NCBI GenBank assembly: GCA_938010765.1
Contig: CALLVX010000097.1
Coordinates: 1-38,374 of the forward strand
Source of the DNA: an uncultured Flavobacteriaceae bacterium
GTDB lineage: Bacteria > Bacteroidota > Bacteroidia > Flavobacteriales > Flavobacteriaceae
Length of the DNA stretch: 38,374 nt
Direction: 5' to 3'
The notes beneath the pieces were generated by a model. The model searched no databases and was not told the origin of the DNA. It saw nothing but the letters and a program-made list of their open reading frames with translations. This document shows positions 13,635 through 20,896 of the stretch, one piece after another. Each line of letters begins with the position of its first letter. Positions within the stretch are counted from its first letter, which is position 1. The position numbers were made by a program, and so were the translations under genes.

Positions 13635-15788
13635 ATGATACTTCGCCCCCTGATCATTAGCACTTTATTGTGCGTTACGTTTATGAGTCTAGCGCAAGCG
13701 CCTAACTTTAATGCCCATAATATAGATAGCTTAAAGACCGCCTTAAAATTAAATCCGCAAGACAACCTCTTGACCTTCGTATTTCTTGCTACCTATTACA
13801 ATAAAGTACACAACGATTCTGCAGCGCTTTATCTATCAAAAGCGAAGAACATATTTTTAGTAAGCAACAATATTGAAATTCAATTTAAAATTCTTAAAGA
13901 AGAATATCGATTTTCACTAAATAAGGGGAAGGTAAAGCAACAAATCAGGGTAAGTAAACGGCGCTTAAAACTTACCCGTAAATTCAAAAACAAGACCTAT
14001 ATCTTACAGTCTTATACTGATTTAACGGCGGCTTACATAAGAGCTAGAAAGAAAGATTCTGCCACATATTTTTTTGAATTGGCAAGGAAACTTAGACCAT
14101 CGGTAAGTAATAAAGAGACGTTAGGTGATTTTTATGGGATGGCTGGATTTTATTATGGTTCTCAGGGAAATTTTGATCTTTCTTTAGAGAGCAGCATGGA
14201 GGCCTTGCGATTGTATGATGAAGTAAATGAAAGGTATAGTGCTATTAGAGTTTATAACAACATTGGGGTTATGTTTCTAAATAGCCGCAAGTACCGCAAG
14301 GCGATAGAAATTTTCAAGAAGGCTCAGTATCTTATAAAAGAGGATGCCAATCAATTTTCAAATTACAACAACTTGCTCAACTTAAGTAAGTGCTATACCG
14401 GTGTGAAAGAGTTAAAAATAGCTTCGGAGCATGCGCAAAAGGCCTTAGTTCTTTCAAAAGCCATAGGAAATGAACTCTATATAGCTTTGGTGTTTTCCCA
14501 GTTGGCTTTTATCGCGCACAAGGAAGGGAAATTTAAGTCGGCAGTTGAGTACAATAGTATAGCGCTAAAAATATACACGAAAAACAAAAAATATTTTCGT
14601 ATTAGTCTAACCCTTACCAACATGGCCGAAGCTCACTTGATGAGAAAAGAGTTTGCTATAGCCAATGCGGTTACCAAAGAGGCTTTAAGTGTTTCTAAGA
14701 AACATAGCCTTATTAAGCGATTGCCCAGTGCTTATGGTTTACTTTCCAAAATAGATTCTGCACAGGGCAACTATTTATCTTCCTTGACCAATTATAAACG
14801 TTCTATTGCTATTTCGGATTCTTTACAACAAAATGTAGACACTAAAAATTTTAATGAATTACAAGTAAAGTATACTACCCTTGAGAAGGAAAAGGAAATC
14901 GTTGTTTTGAATAGTGCCAACAAAACGCAAGAATTAAAAATAAAAAGCCAGCGCTACGAGAATTACATTCTCTGGTGTGTTTCCATTTTTTTCTTGGTAG
15001 GCATCACCAATGTTTTTTTTCAATACAGAACTAAAAAAAAGAACAACCTTTTGTTATCAGAGAAAAACTTGGAAATACAAGTAAAAAATCAAGATTTACA
15101 ACAAAAGAGCACCCAATTGGTAAGTGCATTACAAGACAAAGATGTCTTGATCAAGGAAATACACCATCGGGTAAAAAACAGTCTCCAACTCATTACAAGT
15201 CTACTAAGTTTACAAGCTGAGCGCATGAACAGCAAGAAAATTGAGGCCTTCGTATCGAGAAGCCAACATAGAATTGCTTCCATGGCATTAGTACATGAAG
15301 TATTGTACAAAGGGAATAAAATGAAGCAGATAAATTTTCACCAATACCTGTTGCGATTGGTGGAAGCGGCATATGATTCATTTGATTTTTCAAACAAAAA
15401 AATTACCTATGAAATAGAAGCGAAAGGTATTTTATTTGAAGTAGAGACTGCCACTCCATTAGGCATTATCATAAATGAATTGGTGCACAATGCTTTTAAA
15501 CATGCTTTTAGGGACAAGACTAATGGCAAGGTAACGATAAGTGTCACAAAAAATCAAGAATTATACCAGATCCTTGTAAAGGACAATGGTGCCGGCATAC
15601 CTAAAAATGGTGGATATCATCAAAAATCGTACGGCTTAAAATTAGTTTCCTTATTAATGAAGCAACTAAAAGGCACGATTGTACAAAGTCAAAAAGAAGG
15701 AACTTCTTTTGAGATTCAATTTACCCCTAAACCCCTAATTCTTAACCCCAATAATGATGAAAAAGAAAATCCTAATTGTAGAAGATGA
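13635..15788 (+). CDS. TPR sensor histidine kinase (HisKA_2/HWE-like)
   Basis: A membrane sensor kinase of 717 residues from ATG 13635 (a GTG 6 bp upstream is less likely). A signal peptide (MILRPLIISTLLCVTFMSLA) is followed by a periplasmic TPR solenoid to about residue 420. One membrane segment lies near 440-463 (YILWCVSIFFLVGITNVFFQ), then a coiled coil. The phosphoacceptor helix IKEIHHRVKNSLQLITSLLS is at about 505-524. The ATPase domain has NELVHNAFKHAF (about 613), DNGAGIP (about 650) and GLKLVSLLMKQLKG. The IHHRVKN motif marks the HisKA_2 family. The gene overlaps the response regulator gene by 35 bp, so the pair is coupled. It likely senses an envelope signal and controls the lipoprotein genes just downstream. 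Confidence 0.92.
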   Translation: MILRPLIISTLLCVTFMSLAQAPNFNAHNIDSLKTALKLNPQDNLLTFVFLATYYNKVHNDSAALYLSKAKNIFLVSNNIEIQFKILKEEYRFSLNKGKVKQQIRVSKRRLKLTRKFKNKTYILQSYTDLTAAYIRARKKDSATYFFELARKLRPSVSNKETLGDFYGMAGFYYGSQGNFDLSLESSMEALRLYDEVNERYSAIRVYNNIGVMFLNSRKYRKAIEIFKKAQYLIKEDANQFSNYNNLLNLSKCYTGVKELKIASEHAQKALVLSKAIGNELYIALVFSQLAFIAHKEGKFKSAVEYNSIALKIYTKNKKYFRISLTLTNMAEAHLMRKEFAIANAVTKEALSVSKKHSLIKRLPSAYGLLSKIDSAQGNYLSSLTNYKRSIAISDSLQQNVDTKNFNELQVKYTTLEKEKEIVVLNSANKTQELKIKSQRYENYILWCVSIFFLVGITNVFFQYRTKKKNNLLLSEKNLEIQVKNQDLQQKSTQLVSALQDKDVLIKEIHHRVKNSLQLITSLLSLQAERMNSKKIEAFVSRSQHRIASMALVHEVLYKGNKMKQINFHQYLLRLVEAAYDSFDFSNKKITYEIEAKGILFEVETATPLGIIINELVHNAFKHAFRDKTNGKVTISVTKNQELYQILVKDNGAGIPKNGGYHQKSYGLKLVSLLMKQLKGTIVQSQKEGTSFEIQFTPKPLILNPNNDEKENPNCRR

Positions 15789-16512
15789 AGCTATCATTGC
15801 CGCCGACTTGGCGCGAATTATCAACAAGAATACCTGTTGGGAAGCATTAGAATCTTGTGATTCTGTAGAAGAAGCTCTTAAAAGTATCGAGTTATACCTT
15901 CCAGACCTTGTTCTAATCGACATTAACCTAAGAGGTCTGGAAAATGGAACTTTGATTGGAAGTTATCTTTTAAAAAAAGATAAAATTCCATTTATTTTTA
16001 TCACTTCTTTGTCTGACTCTTTAACACTTGAAGATGTAAAATGTACCCGTCCAATGGGTTATATCTTAAAACCCTTTAAACAACAAATAATCAGCTCTAC
16101 TATAGAAATTGTTCTAACAAACCATAAGCATCGGAAACTAGACCCAGTACGTCATATTGAGGAGCCTCAAAGTGATATTCCTTTTAGGTTAAGAAAAGTT
16201 ACCGACTACATTTCTGATAATTTGGATAAGAAATTGGTTGTACAAAAATTAGCGGAGATGACAGACTGGAAACTACACCACTTTATCCGACTTTTTAAAA
16301 CCTATGTGGGTTCAACTCCTTACCAGTATATTTTAGAACAAAAAATCAATCGATCAAAGTCATTGTTAAAAGAAACAGATTTTCCGATATCAATGATTGC
16401 ATATGATTTGGGTTTTCAAACCCATTCCAATTTCAGTGTAACATTCCAAAAAAGTATGAAAATGAGCGCAGAAGATTTTAGGAGGAAGTCAAAAATCAAG
16501 GCAGAAATATAA
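15754..16512 (+). CDS. response regulator, receiver plus AraC-type DNA-binding domain
   Basis: A 252-residue response regulator. The receiver domain (about 4-118) has the acidic pair ED at 10-11, the phosphorylation site Asp56 in LVLIDINLRG, Thr/Ser in FIFITS and Lys in YILKPFK. An AraC/XylS helix-turn-helix domain fills about 150-252 (YISDNLDKKLVVQKLAEMTD, HFIRLFKTYVGSTPYQYI, IAYDLGFQTHSNFSVTFQK). HisKA_2 kinases usually pair with LytTR or receiver-only partners; a receiver-AraC partner is less common. The start is ATG 15754 (15757 also in frame). It is the probable activator of the MACPF-like genes starting 157 bp downstream, since the first two share a promoter motif. Confidence 0.92.
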   Translation: MMKKKILIVEDEAIIAADLARIINKNTCWEALESCDSVEEALKSIELYLPDLVLIDINLRGLENGTLIGSYLLKKDKIPFIFITSLSDSLTLEDVKCTRPMGYILKPFKQQIISSTIEIVLTNHKHRKLDPVRHIEEPQSDIPFRLRKVTDYISDNLDKKLVVQKLAEMTDWKLHHFIRLFKTYVGSTPYQYILEQKINRSKSLLKETDFPISMIAYDLGFQTHSNFSVTFQKSMKMSAEDFRRKSKIKAEI

Positions 16513-16590
16513 CGTATTATCAAAAGAGCCACTTCATCCAATATTTTTTTGACCATCATTCAATAGAAAAAGCAACTTCTAAATAATCGT

Positions 16591-16602
16591 CTCAATTTTG
16601 AG
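16591..16602. promoter_or_regulatory. operator-like palindrome upstream of MACPF-like gene 1
   Basis: CTCAATTTTGAG is a perfect 12-bp palindrome ending 67 bp before the ATG at 16670. A related sequence in the promoter of the second paralog sits at exactly the same distance, with CAACTTC 18 bp upstream in both. Confidence 0.5.
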
Positions 16603-16669
16603 CAAATGGTTCAAAGGGTTTATACCTAATATTGATTCAAGGTTTTAAATAAATTAAAATTATCGAATT

Positions 16670-17875
16670 ATGAAAAAGTGGAGAGCCCTATTGCTTATGG
16701 TAGCTTTTTGTTTCTTGTCTTGCGAGAAAGAGAATACTATAGAAATTGATGAAACCGTTTCGGATCTAGATGAAGTGAAGGCCTATGGGGTTGGAAATGC
16801 CGTTCTGAAAGCCGGATATGGGTATGACGTCCTGAACTTTGAATCATACGATAGTGCTATAGATAAAGTATTTAAAAAAGTTTCCCGTACAAATACATTC
16901 CCTAAAGGAACCAAGATCGTGATTGAAGGGGTGAAATCAGAAAAATCAATTGAAAAAGTGCTAGAACGTGAACGGGGTTTTGGTATCAACTTAGCGATTC
17001 CTGGCACAACGGTAGGGTTACCTGCAGTTGCGTCTTTTTCCTTTACCTTCAGCCAACGTAAATTTTTATCACAACGTATTGCCCAAGGCAGTTCCAAGGA
17101 AACAGTATTTGTAAAGGCAACAGTACCTATTCAGAAACATGAAATTCTTCAAAAACGCCCCAAATACTCTCAACAAGCACTACAGGATCTGGAAAAATAT
17201 GGTGCAAAAGATTTTCTTGAACTTTATGGTCCTGCATGGGTATCTTCCGAGGTGACCGCCGTAGAGGTATTACATGTTTTTACCTTTAATTTCTCGAATC
17301 TTACCAAGGAGGAACGTTCCGAAGCTGAGCAAATTATAGGATTTGGCGTAAATCCGTATTTTAATTTCCAATCAAAAAACACCCTCACGAAAGAAGAGAA
17401 AAGAATTTTCACGAAAAGCTTTTCCAGTCAGGAAGTTTCAACCTCCTTAATAGGTTTTGCCCCCAGGTTATTCTCTGCAACGAATATCAGTGCAATTTTT
17501 GAAAAAGGAGGATATCGGAAGGAACTAAGAAGAATGATAAATTATGCAAATAAAAACCCCTTAAAAGTTCGTCCATTAGTACAAGTTTTAAAGCCGTATG
17601 CCGATCCAGAATACGATGATCCGAGAAAGGGACCGATCAATCGTGTGTTCAGATCTGAATATCGAAAAAAGCTACGGTGTACTGCGAACCTTGAAGGTTG
17701 GACAAAGCTGCAAGCCAGACTACAAGTGGTAGCCAAGAAAACCAAAAGCACGCAAATGAGACAGCGCGCTTTAAGAGTAATTGAGAGTGTAAATGTGCAA
17801 ATCAGAAAAAATCAAAACTGTGAAGGAAAGGTAGCCCCTCCCAAAGGAAACATGTACAAAGGGATTAAACTTTAA
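16670..17875 (+). CDS. MACPF-like surface lipoprotein, paralog 1
   Basis: A 401-residue lipoprotein: signal peptide with lipobox FLSC (lipid Cys18), then acidic EKENTIEIDE, which fits a Bacteroidota surface-export signal. The mature part begins AGYGYDVLNFESYD, like the G-x-GYD opening of bacterial MACPF proteins. The MACPF signature region is FLELYGPAWVSSEVTAVEVL with Tyr186; the usual GG after the YG motif is replaced by AV. A C-terminal helical module (from about 335) starts RCTANLEGW and ends KNQNC, giving a cysteine pair shared with the other three paralogs. A strong terminator follows. MACPF proteins form pores; Bacteroides BSAPs of this family kill related bacteria. Fold assignment is moderate, function inferred. 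Confidence 0.72.
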   Translation: MKKWRALLLMVAFCFLSCEKENTIEIDETVSDLDEVKAYGVGNAVLKAGYGYDVLNFESYDSAIDKVFKKVSRTNTFPKGTKIVIEGVKSEKSIEKVLERERGFGINLAIPGTTVGLPAVASFSFTFSQRKFLSQRIAQGSSKETVFVKATVPIQKHEILQKRPKYSQQALQDLEKYGAKDFLELYGPAWVSSEVTAVEVLHVFTFNFSNLTKEERSEAEQIIGFGVNPYFNFQSKNTLTKEEKRIFTKSFSSQEVSTSLIGFAPRLFSATNISAIFEKGGYRKELRRMINYANKNPLKVRPLVQVLKPYADPEYDDPRKGPINRVFRSEYRKKLRCTANLEGWTKLQARLQVVAKKTKSTQMRQRALRVIESVNVQIRKNQNCEGKVAPPKGNMYKGIKL

Positions 17876-17925
17876 AGCGGGTGAAACGACGGTAAGAATT
17901 GCATATACTTCCGATATTTAGCACA

Positions 17926-17964
17926 ATCATCTCTTAACAAAAGTGTTAAGAGATGATTTTTTTT
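17926..17964 (+). terminator. intrinsic terminator after MACPF-like gene 1
   Basis: A perfect 14-bp stem (ATCATCTCTTAACA paired with TGTTAAGAGATGAT) with a 4-base loop is followed directly by a T-run. It separates paralog 1 from paralog 2, so each has its own promoter. Confidence 0.92.
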
Positions 17965-18109
17965 AAGAATCCATTAGAAAAAAATTGGTAGAACCCCACC
18001 AAAAAATCCATTCTTACATACTGTTTTTCAGTTATTTACCTCTTATTTTTTAGTTCCTACAAAACACTTATCAAGTTCATTAAACTAAAATCAACTTCAG
18101 GAAAATCAT

Positions 18110-18121
18110 CTCAATTTAGAG
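18110..18121. promoter_or_regulatory. operator-like motif upstream of MACPF-like gene 2
   Basis: CTCAATTTAGAG ends 67 bp before the ATG at 18189, matching the palindrome before paralog 1 in 11 of 12 positions. The flanks ATC[A/G]T and CAACTTC are conserved too, and a TAAATTG/TAATATTG element lies about 25 bp downstream in both. Confidence 0.5.
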
Positions 18122-18188
18122 AAAGCAGCCAGGAGTGATACCCTCTAAATTGCATAAAATATGTTAAACAGAACTTAAAATTTTAATC

Positions 18189-19490
18189 ATGAAAAAAATA
18201 ACCCTTTTACTTTTTGCCTGCCTATTTTGCCTGGTTTCTTGTCAAAAAGATGAACTTGCCGTTCCAGATGAAACCGCCGTAAATAAAGACGATGCCGTAA
18301 AGGCGATTACGAAGCAGGGAAAAATCTTACGTGCAGGATACGGTTTCGATCTTTTAGAGAAGGAAAGTTACGATTCCCATATCAATGAAGTATTTGATCA
18401 AGTAGGGCGCACCAACAACTTTACAAAAGGCACTAAAATTGTCATTGAACTAGTGGATTCAGAAAAAGATATAGAACGAATATTAATACGGGAAAAAGGA
18501 TTCAATATCGGTTTTAATCAGCAAGAGGATGCAAATCCCGGGACTGGAGGTAACGGTGGAGGAGGAAATACCCCTCCGGTTGAAGATGGAGAGGTCGATG
18601 TTGTTTTGTTTGGAAACACCGGAAATGCTTTGGCACAGAATTACCCCACCTTCTCCGATATAAGCTTCAGTCTAGACGTTAAAAGATTTTTATACCAAAG
18701 AATCGCCAAAGGCTCCAAGAGGAAAAGTATCATCATTAGAGTAACGATACCCCTAAGAAAAGATGAAGTGCTGCGCAAGCGTCCAAGGCTTTCTGAAGAC
18801 GCACTATACGATATAAACATTGGCAAATTCACTTTTATGGACAACTATGGGCCAGCTTGGGTGGCTGCTGAAACCTCTGCCATCGAAGTATTTCATGTAC
18901 TCAATTTTAATTTTACATCGCTTACGAAGGAGGAAACAGAAACGGCAAGCAACGCCATTGCTCTGGGAATTAGACCTTACTTTAGTTTTGGTTTCAACAA
19001 CTCGTTGACAAACTTTCAAAAATCACTCATAAAAAAGACATTTATAAATCAACAAGTGACTACTTCCTTAGTAGGCTTTGCCCCAAAACTCCTAAAACCT
19101 TCCGATATCAATCAAATTTTCAAAAAGAACGGATATCAAAAAGAGATTCAACGTATGATTCGATTTGCAAATCAGAATCCGTTCAATGTAATTCCTTTCA
19201 AACAAACCTTACGCCCGCATGTTGACCCTACCAAGGATAATGTAAAACAGGGGCCTATGAACACTTTCTTTAGAAACGAATTCAACAAAATGGGACGTTG
19301 TACAGACATTTTAAATAAATGGACTTCCCTAGAAGCGCGTTTGGAACTTGTAAAAATCAAGTCAACGAATAGAGTCATGCGTAATCGTGCCAACAATGCC
19401 CTAAATGGGGTGCGAAATCAAATCAGAAATGCGCAGAAATGTAAAGCCAAAGCACCGACCCGCAAACAATATGGTTCTATAAAACTATAA
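18189..19490 (+). CDS. MACPF-like surface lipoprotein, paralog 2
   Basis: A 433-residue lipoprotein, closest relative of paralog 1 in this window. Lipobox LVSC (Cys18) is followed by QKDE, a surface-export-like acidic start. The core opening is RAGYGFDLLEKESYDSHINE. A Gly/Asn/Pro-rich insert near 115-135 (GTGGNGGGGNTPPVEDGE) is absent in paralog 1. The signature region is FMDNYGPAWVAAETSAIEVF (Tyr220), again without the GG. The C-terminal module runs from GRCTDILNKW to NAQKC with the same cysteine pair, and both proteins end GSIKL/GIKL after a basic stretch. It has its own promoter with the shared operator motif and a terminator 44 bp after the stop. A pore-forming or antagonism role is inferred from the family. 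Confidence 0.72.
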   Translation: MKKITLLLFACLFCLVSCQKDELAVPDETAVNKDDAVKAITKQGKILRAGYGFDLLEKESYDSHINEVFDQVGRTNNFTKGTKIVIELVDSEKDIERILIREKGFNIGFNQQEDANPGTGGNGGGGNTPPVEDGEVDVVLFGNTGNALAQNYPTFSDISFSLDVKRFLYQRIAKGSKRKSIIIRVTIPLRKDEVLRKRPRLSEDALYDINIGKFTFMDNYGPAWVAAETSAIEVFHVLNFNFTSLTKEETETASNAIALGIRPYFSFGFNNSLTNFQKSLIKKTFINQQVTTSLVGFAPKLLKPSDINQIFKKNGYQKEIQRMIRFANQNPFNVIPFKQTLRPHVDPTKDNVKQGPMNTFFRNEFNKMGRCTDILNKWTSLEARLELVKIKSTNRVMRNRANNALNGVRNQIRNAQKCKAKAPTRKQYGSIKL

Positions 19491-19533
19491 AGGACCCCAC
19501 AATCCAAAAGTTTATAGAAAAGAAAATTGTAAG

Positions 19534-19577
19534 CCGACAGCTTTTCAACAGCCAGTCGTCATAGCTGTCGGTTTTTC
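19534..19577 (+). terminator. intrinsic terminator after MACPF-like gene 2
   Basis: Arms CCGACAGCT and AGCTGTCGG (perfect 9 bp) enclose a 20-base loop and are followed by five T. Confidence 0.85.
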
Positions 19578-19633
19578 AACCATACTCATCAAGTGGTAAA
19601 CCCTTAAAGTATAATTAACTAGTAGCATACACG

Positions 19634-20851
19634 ATGAAAAAAAATATTCTTTTAAGTCTTTTGGCAATAGGGCTATACGCTTGTGACAAAGATTTAGAAA
19701 CGCTAGAAGAATCAGAAAAAGCGCCCAACACTTTTATAGATGAGGTAGCAAGTCTCAAAAGTAAATATCCAAGCAACAAAACCGTCGGCTATGGCGGTAG
19801 GGTACTATTCTCTGGCATGGGGTACGACCCTGCCAAAGACTTTCTGTACAGACCTCCGGCATTTATTGGCCAAGACATCAATTTTAAGATTGCCAATGGC
19901 AATTCGATACAGTTCTTTTCTGAGATAAGCATTATCAAGAACAACAGGGAATTTGAGGCCAAGGTAAAACAATACGATGTCCGAAATGCCAAGGGAGAAT
20001 TGATAAAATCCGGAGTTCCGGCCGAAGTAGTCAACGGAAACCTAAAGTTATCCGAATCTACCGCTACGATTTTGGCCAAGGTTAGCTTTAAGACCAAAAG
20101 GTATGAAACGGATAGAGTGCCTAGGTTTACACAGGCCGCGGTCAATATTTTGAACGCCTCGGATTCCAAGAAGTTTCTTGACACCTATGGTCCAATGTAC
20201 ATTCAACGACAGGATTTGGGAGGAGATTTGTATTTCTTCTACACCTACCGGGTGGCTAACTATAATAGCGAAAACAGAACCGCTTTAGAAACGAAGGTAC
20301 GATACGACCTAGCCGCTTTTTTAGATGCACCAGGACCTCAGAGAAAATTAAGTGATGAAGAACGCCGAATTGTGGAAAACAACTTATTGAGTCGTAGTTT
20401 TTATAGTAATTTAAAAGGATACAAACCCCTAAAAAAGGTAATTACCAACGTAGAAGATTTTGAATTAGAGAAACAAAGAGTGGTACGTTATGTAAATCAA
20501 AAAGAGACAAGAGCGGCAACTATTGCTTTAAAGTTATCTCCTTATACCACAGCCCTACGTGAAGACTCAAGACTAAAGGTAAGTGCTAGAATGCGAAATG
20601 AGTTAACAGCGGCCTACAACTCAAAATACAGGTGCTATCGAAACCTACAGCGTTGGAATGTACTAAGATCTACATTGGTATACATACGAAACAATACTCG
20701 AAGAGCAGGACTAAGAAATGAGGTAAAGGGAGCCTTGACAAATGTAACAAGACAGATAAACAAGGCGAAAAATTGCAATAACTCCAATCCACCTCCTCCA
20801 AATGCCGGGGAGGGCTTCAGAGCACGGTTTAATGCCGAGGTAAATAGATAG
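19634..20851 (+). CDS. MACPF-like surface lipoprotein, paralog 3
   Basis: A 405-residue lipoprotein with lipobox LYAC (Cys17) and acidic start DKDLETLEE. It keeps the MACPF hallmarks better than paralogs 1 and 2: FSGMGYDPAKDFLYRPPAF near residue 60, and the signature YGPMYIQRQDLGG from Tyr185, which fits aromatic-G-x-x-aromatic-x6-GG. Strands around it (GGDLYFFYTYRV) are typical of the central sheet. The C-terminal module from RCYRNLQRW to KAKNC has the common cysteine pair, followed by an Asn/Pro-rich tail. It lacks the operator motif of paralogs 1 and 2 and is 45 bp upstream of the FG-GAP protein gene, so it heads a separate operon. A perforin-like role is inferred. Confidence 0.75.
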   Translation: MKKNILLSLLAIGLYACDKDLETLEESEKAPNTFIDEVASLKSKYPSNKTVGYGGRVLFSGMGYDPAKDFLYRPPAFIGQDINFKIANGNSIQFFSEISIIKNNREFEAKVKQYDVRNAKGELIKSGVPAEVVNGNLKLSESTATILAKVSFKTKRYETDRVPRFTQAAVNILNASDSKKFLDTYGPMYIQRQDLGGDLYFFYTYRVANYNSENRTALETKVRYDLAAFLDAPGPQRKLSDEERRIVENNLLSRSFYSNLKGYKPLKKVITNVEDFELEKQRVVRYVNQKETRAATIALKLSPYTTALREDSRLKVSARMRNELTAAYNSKYRCYRNLQRWNVLRSTLVYIRNNTRRAGLRNEVKGALTNVTRQINKAKNCNNSNPPPPNAGEGFRARFNAEVNR

Positions 20852-20896
20852 CAGCATATTCTCAAAAGAGCATTTCCGTTCCTAAACGATGTATTT

